From Adineta vaga (taxonomy: Eukaryota; Rotifera): 64,000 bases of DNA. Under the pieces are notes generated by a model. It was given only the letters and a program-made list of their open reading frames with translations, ran no database searches and had not been told where the DNA came from. Below are positions 1 through 11,336 of the stretch, piece by piece (position 1 is the stretch's first letter; each line of letters starts with the position of its first letter). Location: positions 558,001-622,000 of the forward strand of contig CP075497.1 of the NCBI GenBank assembly GCA_021613535.1, written 5' to 3'. The translations under genes and the position numbers were made by a program.

Positions 1-427
1 CTATCTTTTAATATTGAAATCCATTGATCACTAACAAAATCACTTCTACACACTTGATGTAATATTGGTGATAATGAAATGAATGAACTGTAAAGTATTG
101 TCATATTTGAACAAAAACATTCAATTGTATTCGAATATAACTTTTGTAAATTATCAAAAGTAATTAATGATGGTTTGTCCACTGTTATTGTCATAATTTC
201 ACTATTCAATGAATGAAAAAGAAGAAGAATAAGAATTGAACCTATAATTATACAAATATAAATATATGTTTTCAATAAACAAAACATACTGATAAGTAAA
301 CTCAAATAGATACGAGTAATAAACTTTTGTTGTTTGATATTATTCTCTGTTCGCTTATTAATATCTTTGAATAAATTTAATTGTTTGATTATTTGAATAA
401 ATTTATCGACATATGAATTTTGATGAA
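1..427 (-). CDS. Partial two-pass membrane protein, paralogue of the neighbouring gene
   Basis: Reading on the minus strand, an exon from about 427 to 290 joins one from 241 to the window edge across a 48-bp GT..AG intron (289-242). The splice gives a basic N-terminal segment, one hydrophobic helix and an extracellular part with a CFCSNMT motif and VSDQWIS. The same layout, including an intron inside the first membrane helix at the same phase, occurs in the gene at 493-2050, so the two are tandem paralogues. The exon starts after a ttatag acceptor and no in-frame ATG is visible upstream, so the true start is missing or lies in an unrecognised exon. The 3' part lies outside the window. Function is unknown. 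Confidence 0.6.
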
Positions 428-492
428 CTATAAATTATAGAAAAAGATAAAATAAGATTGATAAATGAACATTATGTTTAATTGAATTTATC

Positions 493-2050
493 TCATAGAT
501 AAAATTCTTCAAATTTCATTTTACTTGAATTAATATTTGTATCTGTTGATCGATGTTTAAATTTGAATATAATATTAATTAAGAATGGTGAAATTAGACG
601 AAGTAGAATAATAAGACCACTATATAAACTAATAAAAAATGTCATTGTATAAGATAAATTAATTCGATCTGTTGTTATATATGTACAAGATAAAGGAGAA
701 CATTTATGAAAATAATTTGAATAATTCATTTCAATTGACCAATTCTTAATGAAAAGTTTATTTAAATAATCATTAACAGAATTATTTTCATATGTTTTTA
801 TTAAAACAATATTTGACAAATTATAGTTCATCTAGAAGAATAAAAATAATAACAAAAATGCAGAATAATATTAAACAAACTTGATTGAGTATAGGAAAAT
901 ATTCATTTAATAATTGAAGACATTTAATATCATATAAACAATCGAGTGTACTTTGTAGAAGAGCTTCAAAAGGTGTACAAGCAGCAAAAAATCCACTAAC
1001 TAATGTCGAATTTGATGTTGATTTATACCATATTACATGAGATTCATATTCTATATCTTGTGAAAAGGAAAAAAAACCTACTGGACTAATTGGATTTGTT
1101 GTATCACATTTGAAGATAGGTGCATCTAAATCATTATCATCATAAGCTAATTTATATGAGATATGCATTGAATGAACACGAAAATTATTTTCAATATAAT
1201 CAGTAACAACTAATAAATTGGTATTCAATGCAGAAACAAGATAATTTGCTCGAGTTGTTATTCTAAGATAATTTAAAAATGAATTTATTCGAATAAATAA
1301 ACTATTTTGAAAGATTTTAATAGTAGAATCGATTTGTAATTGAATTTGTTTTTGAGAAAGAAGATAAATACTAATTAATTCATTATTATTAATACTTTGA
1401 TGATTTTGTAAAATTGTTTGTTGAGAAAATAAACAAAGATTTGATAAAAGTTCAAACTAAATTAAGATAAAATTAATCATGAGAGTTAACATATTTACAT
1501 AATAATTTCGTCCAATCTCACTGTCAAGAATTATTATTAATTTACCTGAGAATAAGCTGTGGTTCGAAAATCCGCTACTCCATATGTACTTGCATTAGGT
1601 ATGTAAAATGATTGAATCCATTGTTGACTAACAAAAGTACTTGTACAAATAGGATAATATATAATTGTATGAGAAACAAAAGTTTCATAAGGCATTGTTA
1701 CTGTTGAACATGGACATGAAAGTGTTTTAATATGATCAGAATGAAGTTGATCAAAGATTAAAGGAGTAACAGGTGAAATAGTTACTGTTCGAGATTGTGA
1801 TTTGATTAAAGTCATGTAAAATAGAATATAAAGAGATACTAAAAAGATTTTATAGGAAAAGTGTTCGATTTTAATTTGACTTACTGAAGAGAAGAAGAAT
1901 ATATAATTTTGTTGAATATTTTTGATGTTTAATAACAAGTCTCGGATCATTTTGTTCTTCATGAACATCATAATCATTTTCTCCAGGTATAAAAAGATTA
2001 TAATTATAAATTTTATCAACAAACCAATAGAGAAAATGTTTCAAATTCAT
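493..2050 (-). CDS. Four-exon two-pass membrane protein of unknown function
   Basis: Four exons (2050-1885, 1838-1546, 1456-881, 831-493) join in frame across GT..AG introns of 46, 89 and 49 bp and give about 457 residues. The protein has a cytoplasmic N-terminus, a first membrane helix interrupted by intron 1, a large extracellular region with a CPCS...PYETF motif and FVSQQWIQSF, further cysteines, and a second membrane helix after a CSPLSCTY motif near the C-terminus. The first ATG (2048-2050) is chosen because the spliced frame from it matches the paralogue at 1-427. The family recurs three times in this window (also 42932-43252), suggesting a multicopy surface protein. No enzymatic motif is visible. 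Confidence 0.7.
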
Positions 2051-2636
2051 TATTAAAAATGAATTTAAGATACAAAGATTTTTTTATTCATTAAATCAAA
2101 ATATCGTGAATGTTATAATTGTTAGATTAAAGTTTGTTCCTGTGATAAATAACTGTAAAAGACCATGAGATTTTCTAATACATTTGTTTAAATCAGTTCT
2201 GAACAAATTTCTAAAATAAAAAACATCTGTTAAAAGATTTTTTTATAAAAGAAACATTTACCAATAAGAAAAAAGTGCTGATTTTCTATAGTTTTATATA
2301 AAAAAAAGTAGGATATTCAGATATCATTGTGACATACATTTGATTTATTTTGTCCTCAAAAAAATAATGTGTTTTAGAATAATATAATAAAAATATTGTC
2401 AATAGAAATTATTGTGAGAGAATCGTGAAAAACATCTTTTATAAACGATTTCTCATTGTTCTTCATTTTTTTTATTGATTTTTCCATGAAGTCAACCTTG
2501 TCTGTCCTAAGATTATAATTATGTAACGGATGATTATTTTTGATATTAACTATCTCACTTAAAACATACTCAAAAGTATAATCAAGACAAAAATAGCCGA
2601 TGTGACTATAGTACCAAAGTAGCTCTAAAAAGGAAA

Positions 2637-2680
2637 GGGCGTGGGTGGGTGTGGTTATATCTTCTTAACCCACACCCAAG
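2637..2680. repeat. Telomere-like hairpin element
   Basis: Left arm GCGTGGGTGGGTGTGG, spacer TTATATCTTCTTAA, right arm CCCACACCC. A weaker outer pairing AAAAAGGA / TCCTTTTT lies beyond the arms. It belongs to the dispersed family described in the findings. Confidence 0.7.
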
Positions 2681-2791
2681 AAATTCTCCTTTTTACTTTC
2701 CTATGTACGCTCAATATTATTCGTAGCACTGATATTGTTATAAGAAGTTTGTTCTTTAATTAATATTTTGCTATAGTATTCAGTAAACTGA

Positions 2792-2837
2792 TGGGATGAG
2801 ACAGAAATCGTTTTTGATCCCGTTCCATCTCATCCCA
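2792..2837. repeat. Hairpin with 10-bp perfect arms
   Basis: TGGGATGAGA at 2792-2801 is repeated inverted as TCTCATCCCA at 2828-2837 with a 26-nt loop. It is not part of the telomere-like family and its function is unknown. Confidence 0.5.
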
Positions 2838-3738
2838 CTCAGAGTTACGTAAGACACATAGATATATAAATAAGTGATATGTATTTTTACTGTTTTCATC
2901 CAATACATTTATATTTATTATTATTCAACAAACTATCACATTTCGATGCTGCTCAAGTGATTTACATCATTTCTCCTCATATAACTCCTATTTATCGATT
3001 AGAAATATTTTCCATTACAAACAATGATATAGCATTCCAGCTATTGTTGTTCTTTATTTTCTTTTAAAAGATTTGTTATAGTTATTATTGAATAAGATGG
3101 ACAAAATAATTCTTTTTTTATTAATCTTTTGATTCGGGAAGATTATTCACATCTTTTTCAACGCCAATAGTAAGTCCTATTGATTAAGTTGTTGATATAG
3201 TTGAAATTGAGGATATCGGTATCGATGTAGAACACGCACCACATCATGCATCAAGATCTGTGTTGTAATTTTCTATCATGTTGTCGGAATAATACTTTTC
3301 ATTTACAAGCTTCAACAATCATTACTCTGTCACAACAACACAACCTACACAATTCTCTCTCTTACTCTTATTTGAAGAACATCAGAAATACATGTTTGTT
3401 TACATTCTTCTATCGTTTGAAAGACTTCAATTATAATTGAAGTGAAATAACAGCAGAGAAAAAATTTCTTTTTAAGAACGAACGATCATTTATAAAAAAA
3501 AAATTTTCTCGATACACAAATCAGCATAGGTAGGATAGTTTGAGAAAGAAAAACTTTCTATTATATCAGCTTGCCATTTCGATATCCTATTTAACAAGAC
3601 ATAACATGGACTAAGTTCCATGATATTTACTATAACTATAAATTCTTTCATATTATAGTATTAGTAACAAATTTAATCAATTGTCAAATAAAAACAAGGT
3701 AACCTGTATTTATTGATCTAATTAGATTTTGATTCACA

Positions 3739-4212
3739 ATGACCGATAAACATGAAATTCGTGTTCACGAACATTTTCATCGAAAAGGTGATCAAATTAC
3801 TGAAGCTGAATATGTGTACGATGAAATTCTTGGTGAAGGGAAAATAAATCAACAACGTGTCCATGTTAGACGAGAAGTTTTTGAACAAATAGCAGCTACG
3901 ATTAAAAAAGAAACATTATCATTTGATGATTTTATCAAAGTCGTTCGACCGTTTCTAATGGTAGAAAATGCACTCGAAGACATACCTGAAGCATTTAGTC
4001 TACTTGATACTGATAAATCAGATTCAATTAATATTAATGAATTGGCTATTTTTATGCCTGTTATTGTACCCAATTCTAATCAATATTTACTTCTTCGTTA
4101 TTTTCAACCAGCTGATACAAATAAGGATTATAAACTCAGTTTAGAAGAATTCACAGAATTTATCAAGAAAGGTGTTGTACGAGATCTTGCACTTGGACGA
4201 ATTAAAAATTAA
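3739..4212 (+). CDS. EF-hand calcium-binding protein, 157 aa
   Basis: A single-exon frame encodes a small acidic protein with two canonical 12-residue EF-hand loops: DTDKSDSININE (about residues 94-105) and DTNKDYKLSLEE (about 130-141). Both have Asp at loop position 1, Asp or Asn at 3, and Glu at 12, as expected for Ca2+ binding. The N-terminal half resembles a degenerate EF-hand pair, so the fold is calmodulin or troponin C-like although short. No signal peptide or membrane segment is present, so it is probably cytosolic. Several AATAAA-type sequences follow the stop (about 4266-4320). The partner protein cannot be deduced. Confidence 0.85.
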   Translation: MTDKHEIRVHEHFHRKGDQITEAEYVYDEILGEGKINQQRVHVRREVFEQIAATIKKETLSFDDFIKVVRPFLMVENALEDIPEAFSLLDTDKSDSININELAIFMPVIVPNSNQYLLLRYFQPADTNKDYKLSLEEFTEFIKKGVVRDLALGRIKN

Positions 4213-4390
4213 ATTCTTTCGACTAAGATGTTTCTTTTTCGAAAAATGTATTGTCTATGATTCGTAAATAAATGTTCGATGTACTTTTTTACACGGAGTA
4301 TTGACTTTAAAGTATAAAATAAATTGTTTTGAGAGCCATATATATTCTGTGTTTTTTATTGATGTATTTTTCTCTTTTTTTTATGTTCTT

Positions 4391-4729
4391 CTAATAGTAA
4401 GTAAATGAATGATTTAGTTTGTAAAGATACAATTTGTTTTTATAGTTTGAATCATCAAATTGTTTATGTGATAAAACAAAATCGTCTGGTATATGATTCA
4501 GAACGACACTTAAAAATTTAAAACTAGTCCCTAGAGTTATAGAGGAGTCAATCGAATGATCTTTTTTGCGAATTTCTACTTCACCCCCAAGAAATTCAAC
4601 TATTTGTTTTTGGTCATCGTTTATGAATATAACAACTCTCCTTTGTACCAAGGTTAAGCGTAAACTTGCTACAGTATTTATTAATGTTTTCTTCGTGTTA
4701 ACAAATAGTCTATCAGCTTTTGTGGAATT
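4391..4729 (-). pseudogene. Open coding-like fragment, no start
   Basis: A minus-strand frame stays open for about 112 codons but has no in-frame ATG; an upstream TGA lies at about 4730-4732. The composition looks coding (mixed charged and hydrophobic residues, e.g. QRRVVIFINDDQKQIVEFLG). It could be an internal exon or a gene remnant. No family recognised. Confidence 0.3.
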
Positions 4730-5153
4730 TCATAGAACATGTTGTTTGAAATGAATGTTTAAATATGTACGTCATTTACCTTTCTCGTTATATTATACCA
4801 ATGGTATTTCGATCATTAGCATAATTTTGTGCTTTCCAATCGTATAACATCGAAAGAATAAGAGAGGAAATTATAGATTTGATACGTATAAGCACTGGAC
4901 CATAGCAAATAAAATAATACCTTTAAATTCAAGTCTGGATACGTTTGATGAAGGTGATTACTTTAAACATTTAATCAAATAGAAACGTATTCAAATTATT
5001 TATTTATTTTCGGGCATGCCAATATGAATAAACGATAGAATCTGAGAAGAGACGAGAGAAAAGAATAAAGCAATGCATATCGGAGATAATATAGCTCTCT
5101 GCAACTGTGATACATGTCAAGGGAATTAGTTTTGTGAGCATTTTATCATTAAG

Positions 5154-5215
5154 AATGGGTGTGAGTAAAACTATATTTTCTTGTCTCTCATCCACACCGC
5201 ACCCACACCCTCAAA
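5154..5215. repeat. Telomere-like hairpin element
   Basis: Left arm ATGGGTGTGAG, AT-rich spacer with TATATTTTC, right arm CCACACCGCACCCACACCCTCAAA. It lies close to the truncated end of the Helitron-like copy at 5240-5497. Confidence 0.65.
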
Positions 5216-5239
5216 CATTTCATCCAGGCACCCTCTCTC

Positions 5240-5497
5240 AATCCCAAATAGTGCTCCCAATCTCCTCTCCACCCTCAATTGGACCTCAGAAAGCATTGTG
5301 AAAAGTTTCGTGACATTAGCTATCACAGAACCACCTGGGTGAAATTTCACCCACGTCCACCTCCAATCCCATGTCAACCTTCCTCTGAGTCTAAGCAACC
5401 ACTGTAGAAAGTTTGGCGACGCTAGCTATTGTAGGGACTGCGAATGTATAGCGAACAGATAGACAAACAAACAAACTTTCTTCTTTATATATATAGA
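5240..5497 (-). mobile_element. Truncated Helitron-like non-autonomous element (5' part)
   Basis: On the minus strand the segment starts A|TCTATATATATAAAG, then AAGAAAGTTTGTTTG and GTTCGCTATACATTC. It aligns with 53431-53740 on the plus strand, including the GGGTGAAATTTCACCCAGGTG palindrome. The TC 5' end after A, and the GTTTGTCTGTTCGCTAT motif, resemble animal Helitron 5' ends (recalled, not searched). The 3' half is missing; a telomere-like hairpin follows at 5154-5215. Confidence 0.55.
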
Positions 5498-5533
5498 TAA
5501 GGAAAATCTGAATTAATAATCGTACTATTAATA

Positions 5534-6536
5534 TTAGTCAACTTCATTAACGTTACTGTTTGCTAATGAATCGCTCAAGTTGACATCAATAAAATTGGTT
5601 AGCAAACTGAATCGAACAATAAGATCAGATAATTCATTATAATTTTGTTCTTTCAATGCATTCAATATTTGTGCTGCATCATCAAATCGATCTTGCTCAT
5701 TCAATAATGAAACTAATTTTTCCCTGCTGTCTTAATAGCGTCCGTTTGATTTTGTTTTATTTCTTCTTTTGTTTCTTTATTTTTCTGAATAATACTATCG
5801 AGACGTTCATTTAGGGTTTGTTCTTGTTGATAAGTTGCAACCAATTCTCGTGATACATCTTCTTTTGCAAATTGCATATCTTGTGCTGCATGCAGCAGTC
5901 GATCGGAATCACTATCAAGGTTAAACGGCTCATATTGAATATTACTATTAGAAGTATCGGTATTAACAAGTTCATACGATGTTCCTCTTGTTTCTATTTC
6001 GTTTTCTTGTCGTTGTTTTCTCATTGCTTCTCGAGCTTGTTTACGATATTGTTCTTCTTCGCGATTCAACTTATTCAATGAAAGTTGTCGTAGCATTATC
6101 TCGGCATCAACTGCGTTCGAGGCTGTTAGAGTACTTTCTCGAGCCGCTTTACCTCCAATAGCGGTTAACGTTGTAGTTGTCAAGGCTAAGCTACTGACAG
6201 CACCGCCAACAATAAAGTCTGCCGCTGTGACACTAAATATTGATGTACCCGTGCATAAGGCTGTACCAACGACACCAACAACAGCTCCGATTGCAAGTGA
6301 GATACCCAATGTACCAACAACAAGTACTGCAGTTTTACCTGGATTTTCTCTGACCCATTCCCATGCAACTTTTGCGATCTGTGATGGATGACAAATAACA
6401 TGAATAATATTTTTGACGCTGTCGATAGGCGACAATACTGGGTTTAAAAAAGCTTGTTTAATGTAAATGCGTTATCCCGAATATGTCGCAATTGATCACG
6501 TATGCTTTCATATATTTCACCAATTTTTTTAGCCAT
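5534..6536 (-). CDS. Membrane-hairpin coiled-coil protein, two homopolymer frameshifts
   Basis: From ATG at 6536 the frame encodes a helical segment, breaks in a T6 run at about 6446-6451, and resumes as the 240-aa frame ending at 5713. That frame holds a Gly/Ala/Val-rich hydrophobic hairpin (TAVLVVGTLGISLAIGAVVG...) and a long charged helix. A second break, in an A5 run (AGGGAAAAATTAG, about 5727-5731), is followed by a further open stretch of about 60 codons ending at 5534. One extra base in each run would restore one continuous protein, so these are either assembly indels or real pseudogene lesions. The frame directly follows the TAA of the upstream ORF. The family is not recognised; the hydrophobic hairpin recalls pore-forming or mitochondrial-type helices but this is weak. 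Confidence 0.5.
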
Positions 6537-7276
6537 TTATTGCATAAATGCACGTTTGACATCTAACGTACATAATTCAAGAGCAGTATTGATTTCCTCT
6601 CTTTGTAAGATTTCTGCTGTATTAACGACTTGAATATTTTCTTCGAAGATTTTCCAATTAGATTCCACACTAATTGCTAATTGTGAAAACCCTAATTCCC
6701 GAATACGTTGGGCAATATAGATGAGTTCTTCTCCCAATTGATCCTTGTACATTGAATACATATAAATCGTGTCAAATACAATTATGTTTCGAAGAATTGA
6801 ACTAAAGTAGTTTATAACATATTGTGCATGGTTGGATCTAACTATTCGTCTTGCAAGAGTTTCTTTGACATGATTATATTCGATTAATGCATTAATAAAC
6901 TTTTTCTTATTGGTTTCTTTTTTATCTCGTATTTCACTCATCAATTTGAACACACATTCCGCGCCGAAACCTAATTCTTGATCTATCAGTACACTACTAT
7001 GTTCTTGGTTGAGATCATAGTTCCATAACAACCAACATTGAAAATCATGCCGTAAATTACCATTTCCACTTGCTTCTTGATTAGCTATTTCGATCATTTT
7101 TTTGAAACTAGCAATAGCATCGCATTTTGCTTGTGGGTAATTTTTTGAATCATGATGATCTTTCACACGTTGCAAGTTAACTCGAAAGCCATAAGAGTAT
7201 TGAATGAATTCTTTGTGCTGAGTGATCGATAAATTAGATGATACTTTTTGTTGCTTGTCTTGTGCAGAAGAACTCT
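6537..7276 (-). CDS. Alpha-helical protein of unknown function, upstream and in frame with the next ORF
   Basis: The open frame runs from a cacctag acceptor-like site (exon start about 7276) to TAA at 6537. No in-frame ATG precedes the conserved-looking region, so an upstream exon is likely but was not found. The sequence is mostly amphipathic helix with no membrane segment or recognised motif. Its TAA is followed immediately, in the same frame, by the ATG of the downstream membrane-hairpin ORF. The two could be one gene with an in-frame stop, a readthrough pair, or a pseudogene. Nothing identifies the family. Confidence 0.5.
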
Positions 7277-9017
7277 CTAGGTGATTATGATTAAATCAAT
7301 ATTTGTATATAATCTATCTATATTTGGTGAAGAAGGTAAGTCCTACTTATCGCTACAGCATATTACATATCTTCCAAAACTGGACCGGAGTTCGACTATG
7401 ATATTTTCAGTTCTAAAGAACCTGTATACTAGTTCACGAAGACTAAACTAAAATAGAACTGCCACGATTCTACGTTGGAGGGAAAAGTTTATGAAAATGT
7501 GCTTCTCCTTTGTAAAGATGATCTTTCGCCTTCATAAATTGTCAGGAGTGATGACGGCGACAGAAAAAAACCATAGTCGAAGTTCTCAATGGAGTATTAC
7601 TCGGTTTAAATACAGATAATCTACTTGTATTTCGAAGCCGTGGGATTTAAGATTTTGTAAAACCGATTGTCTAAAACTTTTTGGACTAAACGTGATTGAA
7701 TAAACTGCTTCGAATTTGAACTTGAATCCAAACTGTACTCCTAGTAACTTTACAGATTTTCTAATCCAAAGCTGTAGATCACTCCGGAGGGGCTAGATGT
7801 TTTTCTTGATTATTTCTGTGTGGCTTATAGCACAACTTCGACATTTTTCAAAGAAAAAGCTTATAACTTGTAAATTTTTTGAATTTGGATCATCGAAACA
7901 AAACTTTCATCTTTAAACTCGGATTCAATTAGGTCTGAAAGAAGTTTAAATCTAGGAGCTGTCTCTCTGATTCTGCCTAAATCTTATTTGAACTCAAATC
8001 TTCAGTATTGACATATGACTCTGCTCATATCATTCGAATTCACATCTAATCGTAACTCCAAATATTCATAGCTGTTTTCAATTTGTTCGCATAATTTTCA
8101 CTCAAAATGCATGATTTCCGTTATCTTGATTTCAAAAACGGTAATAATAACAATGAAACAACAACAACAACTTATAAATATAACGATTTGATGCGTTATA
8201 GCGATTTCCGTGAGATTCGTTTTTAGCACATTTTGTAGATGATGATCTTACAGCGGACATAATGGGTATAATCGAGAGTTTTCTAATTTTCCGATTTCCC
8301 AGTTTTATAATATTCTCATTGTGACATATTGACCATAATCCCTCGTGTCTGTTTCGTTCACTCTGAGTTGAGGATTGACAGTGTGAACTTACCTTTACTT
8401 TTTTTATGAGTACTCGACATTGCGCGTATTTGATTCTATGCAGTTGAGAGTTAGTTTAAATGACCGCTTTTTTGTGCGATAGTAAGAGAAATGTATGTAT
8501 ATATTTAAACTAATTATTATAAACGTATGTTGGGAAATTTCACAGGTATCTTTTACAAATTCTGCTCATATTCTCTTTCTGTCACAGGTAGGCAGCGAAG
8601 TATTTGCCAAGAAAAAAAAAGAAAAATCCAGCATGCTTACAATCTTGACTTTTTATGACTGTTGTAAAGAACGTTGCATACTACTTAGAAAAGATAAAAC
8701 AACTCAGACAGACGACGTGTGTACCGTTTGTCAGAATAAATAAATGTTAGGTATAGTAGAGTTCGGCGGAACTTTCTCGATGCCGAGACGATATTCTATC
8801 ATGATCAAGATCTGGATGTATGTTATTGATAAAAAAGCGATATCGCTACCAAGATCCCGAAAAAATACTTAAACCGGATCAGGACAAAGAACCCTGGTCC
8901 CGCCAGACCCTAATGGGTAGCAAGATGTTCTCTTCTCTCTCTTACACCATCCTTCTCTTAGCAGGCTTTCCACCCCTCTTCGTTCTATATATATATATAT
9001 ATATGATTAAAAAATTA
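7277..9017. other. Intergenic, no recognised gene
   Basis: Short open frames here (largest 82 codons at 8495-8743) lack motifs. A TA microsatellite lies at about 8985-9004. Nothing else stands out. Confidence 0.5.
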
Positions 9018-9036
9018 TGGGTGTGGGTGAGGGCAT
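9018..9036 (+). repeat. One-armed telomere-like motif
   Basis: ATGGGTGTGGGTGAGGGCA without a nearby C-rich partner. The next C-rich arm is at 9501-9530, about 470 bp downstream, where CCATGCCCTA partly mirrors it. Confidence 0.5.
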
Positions 9037-9464
9037 AAACGACGGAGCCATTAGGCTTGTGGAGGTTGAACACGGCCCACGTTTTCGAGAGAGCTTTAAC
9101 AACATCGTGAGAAACCGAATAAATAGTCTCTTTCTCAAGAAAAAATTCAAAAGTGAATCACGTTTGGTGGCTATCGCTATCAGAAGTCATAAATCACGCT
9201 ACAGTTAATTTGGACAACACCACAAAGAATGTGGGGACGAATAAAATTCAGCGATATCTTTTACTTCTGGCCTATACACACAGAGAAGAAACAAAAAATC
9301 AAACACTATAAGGCGTAAAAGCACACATTTTATCATCGCATAAAAAATTTCTTTCAAGATAAACAAGTTTTGAATAGAGGTGTAAGCCGACGTCTCGATC
9401 GGTGGCAGCGACTCGAAATCTTTAATTGTTTTTGATCGTTTTACGGTGGGAGCTCGAAAACCAT

Positions 9465-9530
9465 CTTGAGGGTGTGGATGATAGTATATTATATTGACTC
9501 TCATCCACCCACATCCACACCCATGCCCTA
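9465..9530. repeat. Telomere-like hairpin element
   Basis: CTTGAGGGTGTGGATG, spacer containing TATATTATATTGACTC, then TCATCCACCCACATCCACACCCATG. A typical member with the CTTGAGGG border on the left only. Confidence 0.65.
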
Positions 9531-10540
9531 ATACCATAAATATAATCTTTTCTCGACATTGTTTCTATAAATAAGAACAGATAAAAGTCAAATAAAATAT
9601 TCAAGAACGATGAATATTATCTCGCTAAAAGCAAGTCACTTTTCTTCCATTCTAAGTATACACATATGATTCTCATCCTGATTATCTATAATATATACAT
9701 AACGAAGGGACTCAAATTATGTGTGATCTAAATACGAAGAATTATCATAATTAGTAACGTTGTCTGTCTCTTATCAATACTAGCATGAATCCAAAGCTAT
9801 AGATTTGCCATCTGTTTTGAGCTAATCCGTCACCACACAGATTTACATGGGGAAAAAAGTCAGACATCTTAGCTTCAGAAGATGTTTGAAGTGCGATTTA
9901 AGTACAGAGAAGTATTATATAATTGAAGTTTTCTCCCTTTCAGATAGCTCGATTCTTAGGATCATATCATTTCTTTGCTACGTACATTCGTCGGCTCAAA
10001 CGTAGATTCAAATGATTTTTAACTATGAACACTTAATTGGTCAATGTGCCGATTTGATAAAAATTTTACCTTTGACTCTGTCACAAACAAACATAGAAAC
10101 TACTTTTTCATATGAATCTCCTTTCAGTCGAGGGAACAAGATTTTTTTCACCACATTTTATTTCTTCGATCAATCGACTGTATCATAGGTTTCAAAATAT
10201 GAATGAAATACATGAAAAATACTGAGAGGCTCATTCATTTTGACTCATTCAGTAGTCTCTGCATCTGCACATAGCAGATACATAGATCGGCATCGACACC
10301 TGATATCCACGCTTTACACCCTCATACTTATAGTCTTTTAATCGCCTCCTCCTTCATCACAGAATTTATTTGTCTTTAAGCATTCTATTAAAATACATAT
10401 TTTTTTCTCACTAAGCCTATATAAAATAACTTCCACGAATCATCCAAGATAATAACCAAAAATGAATTAAATATCGAATGAAACTATAAATGGCATCGCA
10501 TTTTCTTTTTATTTTGCAGTTGATGTTTAATACAAGTTTG
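9531..10540. other. Intergenic, upstream of the secreted peptide gene
   Basis: AT-rich with no supported gene. It presumably contains the promoter of the gene at 10541, but no defined element can be named. Confidence 0.4.
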
Positions 10541-10933
10541 ATGAAAATGAAAGGTAGATGCATGCACTCAAGAGCGTATTTCGCTTTGATCATCGAATAA
10601 ATTGTGTTTTTTTCTCTATTAGATCTTAGTGTTTTTCTTGTCTGTGCACTGTTATTGTTTTCTAATGTTCATGGATCGGCATTGCAAGAAACAACGGATG
10701 ATGAAGTTCAAGAACGAATTCTTCCAGTGATTGCAGCGGTCGTTGCTCGAGTCGTCGCTATTCTTGGACCGCGTGTCACACTTTTTGTGACATGTATGGG
10801 TGGTGCTTTTACATTGGAATGTGGTCAGAAGATGTTGGATTGTGCAATGCGTGGAAAAGCTCCTTGGGAATGTATTGGTGGACTTTGGTGTAGTGGTAAA
10901 TCGGCTGCTAATTGCGTCAAGTTTTCTGGTTGA
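10541..10933 (+). CDS. Small secreted six-cysteine peptide, 107 aa, two exons
   Basis: Exon 1 is only 13 nt (10541-10553, starting MKMK). A 69-bp GT..AG intron (10554-10622, ending CTCTATTAG) leads to exon 2. The spliced product begins with a clear signal peptide (MKMKDLSVFLVCALLLFSNV then HGSA), followed by an acidic stretch (ETTDDEVQE), a hydrophobic helix and a C-terminal domain with six cysteines at spacings C-8-C-6-C-9-C-5-C-7-C. Signal, acidic propeptide-like segment and compact disulfide domain are typical of secreted defence or signalling peptides, but no named family is recognised. The unspliced ATG at 10604 would give a poorer signal peptide, which supports the intron. Confidence 0.75.
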
Positions 10934-11336
10934 ATATTTAGTGTGAAATTTTGATTATCTACATGCTATATCTTTAATAAAAAATTTGATTACCTTAAGA
11001 AATATCAAGGATCTGAGTTTATGTGTGGATGAGGATGAATGTGTAGATTTAGTCGATGATAGCCATACCCTCACTCGCATTACGAAGTTCAATAAAAGTT
11101 ATATTAGAAAAATGTCTGTAAAAACACATAGGATATATTTGACATATGCTCTTACGTCTAGAATGAGTTAATTCGACGATTTACTTCAACTCAACCCAGC
11201 AAAAAATCATTCAGTAGTCAAAGAGTCAATGTCGCTTCTCAGTTTTCTACACAGTGAATGCTTTACTGTTACTGCTTGATTCACATGTGTAAACATTTTT
11301 TTCTAGATATTATTTTCATTCTGTATGAAAGTAGAA
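10934..11336. other. Intergenic with a degenerate G/C-arm pair
   Basis: At about 11022-11085 GTGTGGATGAGGATGAATGTG is followed by CATACCCTCACTCGCATTA, which may be a decayed telomere-like hairpin. No gene is supported. Confidence 0.3.

Larger units (their letters stand above)
2051..3738. other. Intergenic, AT-rich
   Basis: No convincing coding region. It holds a telomere-like hairpin (2637-2680) and a simple hairpin (2792-2837), annotated separately. The short open frames here (62-64 codons) have no recognisable motif. Confidence 0.5.

Noticed and set aside
5171-5398. 75-aa minus-strand ORF with a valine-arginine-rich composition
   Set aside because: Lies in the Helitron-like fragment and hairpin; no coding support.
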